Assembly: GCA_019636565.1 (NCBI GenBank)
Contig: JAHBXG010000020.1
Span: 1-64,000 of the forward strand
Length of the DNA: 64,000 nucleotides
Source: Phycisphaeraceae bacterium
Lineage (GTDB): Bacteria; Planctomycetota; Phycisphaerae; Phycisphaerales; UBA1924
Reading direction: 5' to 3'
Part shown: piece after piece, positions 33,425-41,867 of the stretch
Layout of the letters: each line of letters starts with the position of its first letter
Position numbering within the stretch: the stretch's first letter is position 1
Notes under the pieces: generated by a model
What the model saw: only the letters and a program-made list of their open reading frames with translations
Databases searched by the model: none
Told to the model about the DNA's origin: nothing
Position numbers and translations under genes: made by a program

Positions 33425-35821
33425 ATGATGCGTCGTTCATCTCGCGCGGCTGCGCTGCTTTCTCTGTCCTGCGGCCTTGCCGCGTCATTTGTAACGAGCG
33501 TCTGGGCGCACCCCGACGATCACGCCGTGCAGACGGACGAAGATGTGTGCGTTCCGCCGCTCGGACCCGAGGGTTGCGGGAAGGCAGCGGCGCTCCGCCA
33601 GCGATTCCTGGCGGGTCTCGAGCCGTTCGAAGCGAAGGACGCGACATTCAATCCGTTCGCCGATCGCGACTATCTGTCGGATACGGACGTACTGAACAAC
33701 TTCCTCGATATCGCCGTCGACCCGACGGCTGGCACCATTAGCGGCAGCAACACAATCACAATGAAGAGCCTTGTGAACGGACTGACGACGTTCAACTTCG
33801 CGCTGCGGAGCAATTTCGCTGTGACGGCCGTGCAGGTGAACGGCGTGAACGTGGCGCTGCCGACCGGGCCGGGCGTGAACTCGTATTTACGGACCGTCAC
33901 GCTGAACCGTCCGTACGCGCTAGACGAAGTCTTTACGGTCAAGATTTTCTACAACGGCGTGCCGGTCTCGCGCGGGTTCGGCTCGATCGAGTTCACGACC
34001 CAGGCGGGCGTGCCCTTGATTTCCTCGCTGAGCGAGCCGTACTACGCAGCGACCTGGTGGCCCGCGAAGGACGGCGACGTTTTTATGCCGGGCGACAACG
34101 CGGACAAAGCGACGTGGAATCTGGCGTTAACGACGCCCGGCAACCTGATGGGCGTTTCCAACGGCGTGATGACGTCCGTTGAAACGCTCGGTGACGGACG
34201 CAAGCGATGGAATTGGCAATCGAGCTATCAGATGGCGACGTACCTCGCCTGTTTCAGCATCACCAATTACAACGCCTATTCGGTGCCGTACACGTATAAC
34301 CCGCCGGGAGGCGGCGCGCCGGTTTCATTCCCGTTCCGCTACTTCATGTATCCGGGAAGCGACACCGCCGCGAACCGTGCGGCTTGGGAAAAAGTGCTGC
34401 CGATGATGGACGCGGTTCAGCCGGTGTACGGCGTGTATCCGTTTGCCAATGAAGGCTACGGGATGTACCAGTTCCCGTTCGGCGGTGGCATGGAACACCA
34501 GACGATGACGGGGCAGGATGGTTACACCGAGTCGCTGACGGTGCACGAAATGGGACATCAGTGGTGGGGCGACAACGTGACCTGCCGCACTTGGCACGAC
34601 ATCTGGTTTAACGAGGGGATGGCGACATATACCGAAGCCATCTGGTCCGAGCGAAAGATCGGCTCGACGGGTCAGGCGGCGCTGGTCAGTGCGATGAATG
34701 CCAGGAAGCCAAGCAGTTCGGCGGTGGCCGGCACCGTGTACGTTTACGACACTTCCGACAATAATGCGATTTTCAATAGTTCTCTGGTGTACAACAAAGC
34801 CGGCTGGGTGTGGCACATGCTCCGGGGCGTGATGGGCGATCAGACGTTCTGGAACTTCATGGGGCAGATTCGTTCGCAGTACACCGGGTCGGGGGTGACG
34901 ACCGATGACATCCGCGCCGTCGCGGACGCGGTGACGGGCAAAGACTTTGCGCCGTTCTTCAACGAGTGGGTGTACCTTGGCGGCGCGCCGACGTACGTGA
35001 AGGGTTACGCGCCGCTCACGGTGAACGGCAAGACGTACGCCAAGTTCCATATCCGCCAGTCGCAGAGCACGAGCTACCCCACGTTCACGACGCCTATTGA
35101 TTCGCAATTCACCAGCGGCGGCGGGAGCGTGACGTACAAGGTGGCGCCGGTGGCGAGGACGAGTTGGTTCGTGCGTCCAACGCCAGCGACTCCCACCGCG
35201 TTCAATCTCGACCCCAACACGTGGATTCTGAACTACGGGAAAACGACGGAATCGTATATTTCGGCGGGTTCCCCTCCTGTGATTCTTGAGGGATCACCCG
35301 TCCCTGGCGCGGCACCTGAGTTTCAGACTTCACCCGCCAGCGTCGCCCTCACATTCAGCGAGAACATGAACCTCTCCGCGGCAAATTTCCAGGTACTGCG
35401 AAACGGCTCGCCGGTTGCGTTCACCTATTCGTGGAACCTCGCGACGCTTACTGCAACTCTGCAGTTCGAGTCGAAACTGAGCCCGGCTTCGTATTCAGTG
35501 CAGACACTTGGAACACCCACTTCGGTCGCAACGTCGGTGGCGCTCGACGGTGACATCGCGAACGCGAATCTCGCCTCTAGCCTGCCCAGTGGCAATGGGG
35601 CTCCCGGCGGCGGTGCCTCGTACAACTTCACCGTGGTCGCAGGCTCGTGCCCGGCCGATCTGAACAACGACAACATGGTGGACGATGCCGACTTCGTGCT
35701 CTTCGCGTCGGCGTACGACGCGCTGGCGACGATGGCGGCTGATTTCAACGGCGACGCTCAGACGGACGACGTTGATTTTGTCCTCTTTGCCGCGGCGTAC
35801 GACGCACTAAATTGCCCGTGA
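33425..35821 (+). CDS. Secreted M1-family zinc metallopeptidase with C-terminal dockerin-like module
   Basis: The 798-residue product starts at ATG 33425 (or 33428), with GGAGGAG about 8 bases upstream. A signal peptide covers about 1-28 (ALLSLSCGLAASFVTSVWA). The catalytic part has the exopeptidase motif GGGMEHQT and the gluzincin site HEMGHQWWGD at 374-383 with the third zinc ligand Glu397 in WFNEGMATY, the exact HExxH-18-E spacing. A beta domain with Ig-like repeats follows. Residues about 742-798 are a doubled calcium-binding module (DLNNDNMVDDADFVLF, DFNGDAQTDDVDFVLF) like dockerin type I. It would digest peptides outside the cell or in the periplasm. Confidence 0.9.
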   Translation: MMRRSSRAAALLSLSCGLAASFVTSVWAHPDDHAVQTDEDVCVPPLGPEGCGKAAALRQRFLAGLEPFEAKDATFNPFADRDYLSDTDVLNNFLDIAVDPTAGTISGSNTITMKSLVNGLTTFNFALRSNFAVTAVQVNGVNVALPTGPGVNSYLRTVTLNRPYALDEVFTVKIFYNGVPVSRGFGSIEFTTQAGVPLISSLSEPYYAATWWPAKDGDVFMPGDNADKATWNLALTTPGNLMGVSNGVMTSVETLGDGRKRWNWQSSYQMATYLACFSITNYNAYSVPYTYNPPGGGAPVSFPFRYFMYPGSDTAANRAAWEKVLPMMDAVQPVYGVYPFANEGYGMYQFPFGGGMEHQTMTGQDGYTESLTVHEMGHQWWGDNVTCRTWHDIWFNEGMATYTEAIWSERKIGSTGQAALVSAMNARKPSSSAVAGTVYVYDTSDNNAIFNSSLVYNKAGWVWHMLRGVMGDQTFWNFMGQIRSQYTGSGVTTDDIRAVADAVTGKDFAPFFNEWVYLGGAPTYVKGYAPLTVNGKTYAKFHIRQSQSTSYPTFTTPIDSQFTSGGGSVTYKVAPVARTSWFVRPTPATPTAFNLDPNTWILNYGKTTESYISAGSPPVILEGSPVPGAAPEFQTSPASVALTFSENMNLSAANFQVLRNGSPVAFTYSWNLATLTATLQFESKLSPASYSVQTLGTPTSVATSVALDGDIANANLASSLPSGNGAPGGGASYNFTVVAGSCPADLNNDNMVDDADFVLFASAYDALATMAADFNGDAQTDDVDFVLFAAAYDALNCP

Positions 35822-36334
35822 TCATCGCTCCTTCGGCGTCGCGGAGCCGAGTTGCTCGAGCAGGCGCTCGAAGTATCGCCATTCGTTGAGCGTGATGCGG
35901 ATCGTCTTGAGCGCATCGGCGCCCGGCGGCGAGCCGAGGGCGGCGAATTGGCTTCGGACGCGATCGTTGTATTGGGCACGCTGTTCAGTGCCCCACTTGG
36001 TCCACTTTTCACGCTCGCTTGGGTTGCCGGAGTCGAGAGCGGCCTCGATGGCCTCGCGTTTGTCCATGATCTCCATCAGGAAGGCAGGAGGAAGTGACTT
36101 GTCCGCTTCTCTCGATGGACCTCCCCGCAGTGCCAACAGCAGATTGGCGCGGGTCTCCGGGTTGCTGAGCGATTCTCTGGCGCGGTTCAATTCCGCGGAT
36201 TCGCCCTGCGATTCGTCGCCGGAGGCTAGATCGGGATGGATGGCCGCCACGCGGGCGAGATAAGCGCGCCGGATGTCCGCCTCATCGAGATCGAATTGTT
36301 CGGGGAGCCCAAGGATTTGGAAAGGATCGGGCAT
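35822..36334 (-). CDS. hscB: Fe-S assembly co-chaperone HscB
   Basis: HscB is a J-protein that brings the scaffold IscU to HscA. The 170-residue product has a J domain at 1-70 with the HPD triad at 33-35 in IHPDLA. The C-terminal domain shows LPPAFLMEIMDKREAIEAAL, the IscU-binding helix pattern. Length matches the family (about 170). No hscA, iscU or fdx is in the window, so it is separated from the usual isc operon. Confidence 0.85.
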   Translation of the reverse strand: MPDPFQILGLPEQFDLDEADIRRAYLARVAAIHPDLASGDESQGESAELNRARESLSNPETRANLLLALRGGPSREADKSLPPAFLMEIMDKREAIEAALDSGNPSEREKWTKWGTEQRAQYNDRVRSQFAALGSPPGADALKTIRITLNEWRYFERLLEQLGSATPKER

Positions 36335-36346
36335 CGAGATCGTCGC

Positions 36347-37042
36347 TTAGCGCTGCTCGACGGCGAACTTCATGGCGCCCTCGGCGAGAATATCGACGGC
36401 GTCGTAGAGCCGGACGGGGGAGGAATCCTGCGTGAGCACCAGCGGTACTTCACTGCACGCGATGACAACGCCTTCACATCCCCGCTTGCAGAGGTTGTTG
36501 ATGATGGAATGGATCGCGGCCCGGCTCTCGGGCCGGGCGGTGCCGTAGATCAGTTCGCCGAAGATGATCTCGTCCAAGAGTTCGACTTCCTGCTCTTCGG
36601 GCGCGAGAACCTGAATGCCCTTCAGCCCGAGCTTGGTCTGGTAGGTGGACGCCATCGTCACCAGTTTGGTGCCGATGATCCCGACTTTCTTCCGCTGGTC
36701 GGCTGCGATGGCGGAAGCGACCAGATCGGTCATCGTGATCCACGGTATTGGCGAGCCAGCCTCGGCGAGATAGACACCGTGTTGAACGATGTTGTCGGGC
36801 GTCATGCACACGCGGGCGCCGCACCGGGCCAGCATCTCGGCGGAGCGACGCAGGAGACTGCCAACAGCGTGCCAGTCGTCTTTGCGGATGGCATCGATGT
36901 ACTGGGCCAGCGGCTCGTTGTGCAGTGTAAAGACCGGCTGCTCGTTGGGGGGCAGAACGTGCGAGGCCGCCCGGGAGAGCTGGCGGTAGAAGAGTGCCGC
37001 GCCCTCAGGACTGACTCCGACGATGCCGATGTGCTTGAGCAT
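36347..37042 (-). CDS. Aspartate/glutamate racemase family protein
   Basis: The 231-residue product starts at ATG 37042 (MLKHIGIVGVSPEGA); upstream codons overlap the FHA gene. It carries the two-cysteine arrangement of cofactor-independent racemases: Cys79 in ARVCMTPDNIVQHG and Cys196 in GVVIACSEVPLVL, with KVGIIGTKLVTMAS between them. First-Cys motif is CMT rather than CNT. Substrate (Asp, Glu or hydantoin) cannot be told. It ends 12 bases ahead of hscB on the same strand. Confidence 0.85.
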   Translation of the reverse strand: MLKHIGIVGVSPEGAALFYRQLSRAASHVLPPNEQPVFTLHNEPLAQYIDAIRKDDWHAVGSLLRRSAEMLARCGARVCMTPDNIVQHGVYLAEAGSPIPWITMTDLVASAIAADQRKKVGIIGTKLVTMASTYQTKLGLKGIQVLAPEEQEVELLDEIIFGELIYGTARPESRAAIHSIINNLCKRGCEGVVIACSEVPLVLTQDSSPVRLYDAVDILAEGAMKFAVEQR

Positions 37043-37088
37043 GTGCGAGGACTGTAGAAACCCCCAGGCGCAGCGTGTGCAATCGGGC

Positions 37089-37460
37089 TTACGGCGAGAG
37101 CGTGTCCTTGGCCCACTCGCCGGCCTTCTTGACGGCGGCATGGGCCGCGGCTTTGTCCGGGAAATCCGCGGAAAAATAGATGAGATTGGTGTTTCCGATG
37201 CGGATACGGTCGCCGTCATTGAGGATGACATCCAGGAGGACCTGCTTGCCGTTGACGAAGACCCCGTTGGCGCTGCGGTAGTCGCCCGCGAAATGAAGTT
37301 TGGTGGCTGGGTCGAAGCGGATCTGGAGGTGTTTGCGGCTGACCTGCTCGTCCAGCACCTGAATGGTGCAGGTGTCGTCCCGGCCGACAGAGGTGAGGGC
37401 TTCGGTGAGTTTGTAGAAGTCGCCGGTGTCGGCGCCGTGGGAGATGACAAGGGAGGCCAT
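37089..37460 (-). CDS. FHA-domain protein
   Basis: The 123-residue product is almost a single forkhead-associated domain: LTSVGRDDTCTIQVLDEQVSRKHLQI at about 22-47 with the GR and SRKH phosphothreonine-binding motifs, and SANGVFVNGKQV at about 63-74. It should bind phosphothreonine on a partner. A short helical tail (KAAAHAAVKKAGEWAKD) follows. A ribosome site AGGAATT lies before the ATG. It is 46 bases upstream of the racemase gene on the same strand. Confidence 0.87.
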   Translation of the reverse strand: MASLVISHGADTGDFYKLTEALTSVGRDDTCTIQVLDEQVSRKHLQIRFDPATKLHFAGDYRSANGVFVNGKQVLLDVILNDGDRIRIGNTNLIYFSADFPDKAAAHAAVKKAGEWAKDTLSP

Positions 37461-37518
37461 GGTGTGAATTCCTGAAAGGTGAACGGGCAGAATACCGCGC
37501 CGAAAGGGTTTCGCGGGC

Positions 37519-37524
37519 TAAAAT
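37519..37524 (+). promoter_or_regulatory. Candidate -10 box of tRNA-Leu
   Basis: TAAAAT lies 9 bases ahead of the mature tRNA start and matches the TATAAT consensus at five of six positions. No clear -35 box is seen at the expected distance. Confidence 0.35.
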
Positions 37525-37533
37525 GTCCCGATA

Positions 37534-37618
37534 GCCGGAGTGGCGGAACTGGCAGACGCAGCGGATTCAAAATCCGCCGCCCTTAACAGGCGTGTGGGTT
37601 CAACTCCCTCCTCCGGCA
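37534..37618 (+). tRNA. tRNA-Leu (anticodon CAA)
   Basis: An 85-base cloverleaf reads UUG codons. The acceptor stem GCCGGAG pairs with CTCCGGC. The anticodon stem GCGGA/TCCGC encloses TTCAAAA with CAA at the centre. A long variable arm (CGCCCTTAACAGGCG) marks class II. The T-stem GTGGG/CCCTC has one T-T mismatch at its second pair. CCA is not encoded. A putative methyltransferase gene follows on the same strand. Confidence 0.93.
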
Positions 37619-37764
37619 TTGAATGGAAAGTAGCGAGGCGCGAAGGTGTCGAGGTGCAGAGAAAAAGGCACCCGATGCCGCAGCGCGGATCAGTTTTTCC
37701 CACAGGCCCAGTCCATACGAGCCAGGGCTCAAGCCCGCGTCCCGCCGGCGTCGATCTAGCAGGC

Positions 37765-38442
37765 ATGACATCCACCATGGAGCCCGCGTTGACCGACCGC
37801 TGTGCAAGTGTGCTGGCGGAGGCGTACGAATCGAAGAAATTGGTTGGCCGTTCGGGCACATCAATCGATGTGTTTCCGACCGGCATGACCCGCGCTTCGG
37901 GAGATGCCCTGACGGATCTGATCGCGAATGAGAAAGCAGCGAACTTTTTGGAAGTTGGTCTGGGACTTGGCCTCTCGACCGTTTTTCTAAGCCTTGGCAT
38001 TCTGCGCCACCGCGAGAAGTTCGATGCCCTCACGCTCGATCCGTTTCAAGAACGGGACTGGGACTCCGTCGGGCTGGAAACGATCGGCCGGGCGGGGCTG
38101 ACCGAGCGCGTGAAGTTTGAAAAACAGTATTCCGAATATGTCCTGCCGCGGCTGGCCGAGGCGGGCGCGATCTTTGACTTTATCTTCGTGGATGGCGGCC
38201 ATCTCTTCGACAACGCGTTCGTGGACACGTTTTATGCAACTCGACTGGCTCGGCCGGGCTCGCTGATTGTGCTCGATGATCGGTGGATGTCTGCGGTTCA
38301 AAGAGTTGCAGCGTTCTTTACGAGCAATATCGGGTTGGTGGATGAATCAGCCGCGAAGGGCACACCGGGCCATCGGTTCATCTGTTTGCGCGTGCCGCAG
38401 GACCTGCCGACGCGGAAGTGGGATCACTATGTGGCGTTCTAA
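37765..38442 (+). CDS. Class I SAM-dependent methyltransferase (Methyltransf_24 type)
   Basis: The 225-residue product starts at ATG 37765 (MTSTMEPALTDRC); ATG 37777 is an alternative. It has the SAM-binding loop FLEVGLGLGLSTVF, the acidic second strand ALTLDPFQ, and FDFIFVDGGHLFDNAFVD followed by GSLIVLDDRWM. This is the pattern of class I methyltransferases such as Methyltransf_24. The substrate is unknown. It begins 147 bases after the tRNA. Confidence 0.8.
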   Translation: MTSTMEPALTDRCASVLAEAYESKKLVGRSGTSIDVFPTGMTRASGDALTDLIANEKAANFLEVGLGLGLSTVFLSLGILRHREKFDALTLDPFQERDWDSVGLETIGRAGLTERVKFEKQYSEYVLPRLAEAGAIFDFIFVDGGHLFDNAFVDTFYATRLARPGSLIVLDDRWMSAVQRVAAFFTSNIGLVDESAAKGTPGHRFICLRVPQDLPTRKWDHYVAF

Positions 38443-38459
38443 GCCGCTGTCCATTCCGG

Positions 38460-38951
38460 CTAGCCGTCGGTGACCTCGCCTCGGACAGTTTCAATTGCGT
38501 GGGGCAAGATGTCGAGAAGCGCTTCGAGCATCTCTGCCGCGCCGCGCGGAGAACCGGGGAGGGTAATGATGAGCGTGCGGTTGCGTGTGCCGGAGATGCC
38601 TCGAGAGAGGTAGGTCTTCGGGGTCTTGTCGTAGCAGCGGCGCCGAGCGAGTTCGAGGAGCCCGGGGTGTTCGCGCTCGATAATGCGCTTGGCGGCTTCG
38701 GGCGTGTTGTCGCGCGGGGCAAGGCCCGTGCCGCCGGTTGTGAGAATGAGGTCAATCCGCTGATCCGGGTGCGACCAGGCAATGAGTTGGGAAGCGATGG
38801 CGTCGGGATCGTCGGAAACGGTGTCGAACGCAGCAATCTCGGCCGAGACTTTACTGGCGAGAATGCTGCGTAGGGCGGGCCCGGAGAGGTCTTCGCGCTC
38901 GGCGCGGGAGCAGCGGTCGGAGATCGTCAGGACGGCGGCTCGGAAGGGCAT
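38460..38951 (-). CDS. mog: Molybdopterin adenylyltransferase / MogA-MoaB family protein
   Basis: Mog adenylates molybdopterin before MoeA inserts molybdate. The 163-residue product starts at ATG 38951 (MPFRAAVLTISDRCSRAERE); the frame is open upstream but overlaps a small gene on the other strand. Motifs are LTISDRCS, LILTTGGTGLAPRDNTPEA and RTLIITLPGSPRGAAEML, the molybdopterin-binding fold. The Mog/MoaB distinction is not certain. It is the first of the cofactor genes clustered to 43.9 kb. Confidence 0.9.
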   Translation of the reverse strand: MPFRAAVLTISDRCSRAEREDLSGPALRSILASKVSAEIAAFDTVSDDPDAIASQLIAWSHPDQRIDLILTTGGTGLAPRDNTPEAAKRIIEREHPGLLELARRRCYDKTPKTYLSRGISGTRNRTLIITLPGSPRGAAEMLEALLDILPHAIETVRGEVTDG

Positions 38952-39062
38952 GCGGGAAGGATACCGAAAGGGGCAAACGGGCAGGGAATTCGCGTTGCGC
39001 TCCCTCCCCCCGAAATCTTGAATCTTGGTGCAAGGAATCCGGGGGTTACGGCAAGACCTTGT

Positions 39063-39248
39063 ATGAAGACTCGCAACGAACAAAACTCGGCCCGCTCGAT
39101 TCTGTCCTCGGCTTCGGGTGAAAACCTGCTGCTTCTGGCAATTCTGTCGGGACGGAAGCAGCGGACAGAAATTGAAAGCGTGCTGGACAAGCGGGCTCTG
39201 GGATTCGGACAGGCAAAGAGTCAGAAGCGTCGTGCTGCCGCGGCATGA
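39063..39248 (+). CDS. Small protein of a mono-cistronic unit, unknown function
   Basis: The 61-residue product begins MKTRNEQNSARSILSSASG. It is hydrophobic in the middle (ENLLLLAILSG) and basic at both ends (KRALGFGQAKSQKRR). It lies on the plus strand between mog and moaC, both on the minus strand. A strong terminator lies 65 bases after its stop (39313-39345), which supports a transcribed unit. No clear ribosome site and no family recognised. Confidence 0.5.
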   Translation: MKTRNEQNSARSILSSASGENLLLLAILSGRKQRTEIESVLDKRALGFGQAKSQKRRAAAA

Positions 39249-39312
39249 GATGGCGGAGACTGCAGTCATCGAATGGATGTCTGAACACGGACGAAATGGC
39301 GTGATGTTCCGG

Positions 39313-39345
39313 AAGCCCGCGGAGAGATTTCGCGGGCTTGTTTTT
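39313..39345 (+). terminator. Intrinsic terminator
   Basis: AAGCCCGCG (39313-39321) pairs with CGCGGGCTT (39331-39339) over nine bases around a 9-base loop, followed by G and TTTTT. It points rightward, so it ends the unit of the small gene at 39063-39248 rather than the leftward moaC. Confidence 0.8.
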
Positions 39346-39388
39346 GGGAAGGCGCTTTTCCTCGCCGCCTTCTTTCCGACGACGGGCT

Positions 39389-39871
39389 TCACACCGCGGA
39401 ATAGTCGCCCCGAGTGCCGCCCGATTTTCTGAGAAGACGAATGCCCGAGATGGTCATCGCGCGGTCGATCGCCTTTCCCATGTCGTAGATGGTCAGCGCG
39501 GCGACGCTGGCCGCGGTGAGCACTTCCATCTCGACGCCGGTACGAGATGTCGCACGGGCGGTCGCGGTAATGCGGACCTTGTCCGCTTCCAGCACAAGGT
39601 CGATGTCGATCGAATCGAGCGGAAGCGAATGGCAGAGCGGAATGAGTTCATCCGTGCGTTTCGCGGCCTGAATGCCGGCGAGACGAGCGGTGTCGAGGAT
39701 GTTTCCTTTGGCGATCCGGTTCTCCGAGATCGCCGCAGCAAGTTCGCTCGAAATGTGAACGAAGGCTTCGGCAACGGCGGTGCGCTGGGTGACGGGCTTG
39801 GCGGAAACATCGACCATCTGAGCGCGGTTCTCGTCGTTGAGGTGGGAGAGTTTCTGATTTGCGTTCGTCAC
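39389..39871 (-). CDS. moaC: Cyclic pyranopterin monophosphate synthase MoaC
   Basis: MoaC converts the MoaA product to cyclic pyranopterin monophosphate, the first pterin of Moco. The 160-residue product starts at GTG 39871 ([21 protein letters not shown]), which has AGGA 6 bases upstream; an ATG 11 codons earlier is an alternative. Motifs are [56 protein letters not shown] and the C-terminal KSGGTRGDY. Length is normal for the family. Confidence 0.95.
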   Translation of the reverse strand: MTNANQKLSHLNDENRAQMVDVSAKPVTQRTAVAEAFVHISSELAAAISENRIAKGNILDTARLAGIQAAKRTDELIPLCHSLPLDSIDIDLVLEADKVRITATARATSRTGVEMEVLTAASVAALTIYDMGKAIDRAMTISGIRLLRKSGGTRGDYSAV

Positions 39872-39934
39872 GGCGAATCCTATCGGTGCGAGGAGGATCG
39901 CCACCTGGAATACAAAGAGCCCGGAGGCGTGCAG

Positions 39935-41146
39935 TCATCGCCAGCCGAAGTAGGGCCACGGACCGCCGGCGCTGGTGTTGGGCGGAACCTCTATAAAACC
40001 GGTCGCGCGGGCGGCCGCGATCTGGTCTCCGCTGCCCTTGTTGTCGATCAACTCGGCGCGGCCGTCCGACGTGATTGCCACTATTCGGTGCCACCACAGC
40101 GGGATGGCCTGATTGTCGGGGTTGGCGACCGAGACGGCCGGTTGCGGACGAGGAGCGGCGAGACCCGCGATGTGCTCCAGAGCAGGGAGCGCGAAGCGGT
40201 GAGCCGTCACGAGCACGGAGACAGGGTTTCCCGGCAGGCCGAGAATCAACTGGTGGCGCGGGCCGATTGCCGCGAGGATCGGTTTGCCAGGACGCTGGGG
40301 GACTTTGTGGAAAATGGTGTTCGCGCCCAGGTTTGCCAATGCAGCCGGCACCAAATCCCGATGCCCCATCGAGACGCCGCCGGACAGGAAGAGCGCGTCG
40401 GAGCGAGAGAGAAGTTCGGAGGCGTTGGCGACAATGCGGCGCTGGTCGTCTGGCGCGTGCCGAACTTCAACGGATTCGACAAACGCAAGCGATGAGAAAA
40501 GCGCTCGGAGGGCGGCGGAATTGCCGTCGCGGAGCTGCCAAGGCTCCGGTGTTGCGTCTGCCTGAAGAACCTCGTCGCCGGTGCTGAGGACGCCGATCCG
40601 CAATCGACGAAAGACCAGTGGGGCGTGAATGCCGCATGATGCAAGCGCGGAAGCGACGGCTGGAGTGACAAGCGTGCCAGCAGGAAGGATTTCGGCCCCT
40701 TGAGGCGAATTCTCTCCCTGGCGACGTATGAAGTGATTGGCAGGGAGAGACTTGGCGACGGCGGTGTGAAAGGTGATCTCATCGCCAGCGACCACTACGT
40801 CTTCTACGCGTATCACGCAATCGGCACCATTGGGGATGGGTGCACCGGTGACGATTCGTGCGGCAGACCGCGGCGTGAGTGTTATCGGGGGGCTACCGAT
40901 CCGCGCGTCGCCAGCGATCGGAAGCACACCCTCCGCCAGGTCGATTAAGCGTGCCGCAAAGCCGTCCATGACGCTGACATCAAGGGCGGGAGATGGGCGA
41001 TCGGCAAGGACAGGATGCGCGAGAATGCGGCCGGCTGCCTCCGCGAGCGGAATCGTCTCGTGTGAGGCCCGCGGCAAATGAGAAAGCAACGCCGAGAGGG
41101 CGGCCGCGGGAGAATCGAAACGAAACTGGGGCTGCTCGGTAGACAT
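39935..41146 (-). CDS. moeA: Molybdopterin molybdenumtransferase MoeA
   Basis: MoeA inserts molybdate into adenylated molybdopterin. The 403-residue product starts at ATG 41146 (MSTEQPQFRFDSPAAA); codons upstream are not protein-like. Blocks are SPALDVSVMDGFA, ARIVTGAPIPNGADCVIRVED, GVLSTGDEVL, LFLSGGVSMGHRDLV, QRPGKPI and LGLPGNPVSVLVTAH. It lies 63 bases before moaC on the same strand and divergent from moaD. Confidence 0.95.
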   Translation of the reverse strand: MSTEQPQFRFDSPAAALSALLSHLPRASHETIPLAEAAGRILAHPVLADRPSPALDVSVMDGFAARLIDLAEGVLPIAGDARIGSPPITLTPRSAARIVTGAPIPNGADCVIRVEDVVVAGDEITFHTAVAKSLPANHFIRRQGENSPQGAEILPAGTLVTPAVASALASCGIHAPLVFRRLRIGVLSTGDEVLQADATPEPWQLRDGNSAALRALFSSLAFVESVEVRHAPDDQRRIVANASELLSRSDALFLSGGVSMGHRDLVPAALANLGANTIFHKVPQRPGKPILAAIGPRHQLILGLPGNPVSVLVTAHRFALPALEHIAGLAAPRPQPAVSVANPDNQAIPLWWHRIVAITSDGRAELIDNKGSGDQIAAARATGFIEVPPNTSAGGPWPYFGWR

Positions 41147-41199
41147 CGCGATGCCGCGCGCCCGGCACGGGCCGCGGATGCAGACAATACACTGGCTCC

Positions 41200-41433
41200 A
41201 TGAAGGTGAGAGTGTTGCTCTTTGGCGCGGAGGAGAAACGAGTGGGACATCCCAGTGTCGAAGTTGAAGTGAGCGAGCCAGCAGCGGCAAGCGACGTGCT
41301 ACATGCGCTGCGGAAGCAGTGGCCCGAACTCAAGGGGGCGCGGCTCGCGGTGAATCACTCGTTCGCCACAGGAAACGAGAGAATCGGCGCGAAGGATGAA
41401 CTGGCGCTGATCGGCATGGTGGGTGGCGGATGA
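41200..41433 (+). CDS. moaD: Molybdopterin synthase sulfur-carrier subunit MoaD
   Basis: The 77-residue ubiquitin-like protein delivers sulfur to MoaE as a C-terminal thiocarboxylate. It begins MKVRVLLFGAEEKRVG and ends in GMVGGG, so the required terminal Gly-Gly is present. The E1-like activator MoeB is not in the window. The stop overlaps the moaE start (ATGA). Confidence 0.92.
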   Translation: MKVRVLLFGAEEKRVGHPSVEVEVSEPAAASDVLHALRKQWPELKGARLAVNHSFATGNERIGAKDELALIGMVGGG

Positions 41434-41867
41434 GCGTTCTAGTCGAAATCGTGAGGGGGGCATTGAAACCGGCGCGGCTCGCCGCGGGCAAGGGGACGGG
41501 TGCGTTTGTGGTCTTTGAGGGGGTAGTGCGACCCGACGAAACTGGGGCGAGGATTCGCGCGCTCGATTATCAGGTTTACGAACCGATGGCCGGAAAGCAA
41601 TTGCAACTGCTTGCCGATGCGATCGTGAAAGAATTCGGAGTTCTGGACGTCACGGTCTGGCACAGCAGAGGGCGGGTCGGTGTCGGAAAGGTTTCATTCA
41701 GGCTAGTAGTTGAGGGTGCGCACCGCGCCGAAGCGCTCGAGGCAACGGGGGCGTTCATAGAACGCATGAAAAGGGACGTGCCGATTTGGAAGAAGCCTGT
41801 CTTTGCCGAAGCAAAGAAAGCGAAGGCGAAACTCCCCGCCAAGCCCAGACGGAAAGCAAAGCTTTGA
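41430..41867 (+). CDS. moaE: Molybdopterin synthase catalytic subunit MoaE
   Basis: MoaE converts cyclic pyranopterin to molybdopterin with two MoaD thiocarboxylates. The 145-residue product shows GAFVVFEGVVRPDETG, LDYQVYEPMA, VWHSRGRVGVGKVSF and the catalytic Lys region FIERMKRDVPIWKKP. It begins at ATG 41430 within the moaD stop. The last 18 residues are Lys/Ala-rich (KAKAKLPAKPRRKAKL), an extra basic tail, and the following gene starts in its stop codon. Confidence 0.94.
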   Translation: MSVLVEIVRGALKPARLAAGKGTGAFVVFEGVVRPDETGARIRALDYQVYEPMAGKQLQLLADAIVKEFGVLDVTVWHSRGRVGVGKVSFRLVVEGAHRAEALEATGAFIERMKRDVPIWKKPVFAEAKKAKAKLPAKPRRKAKL

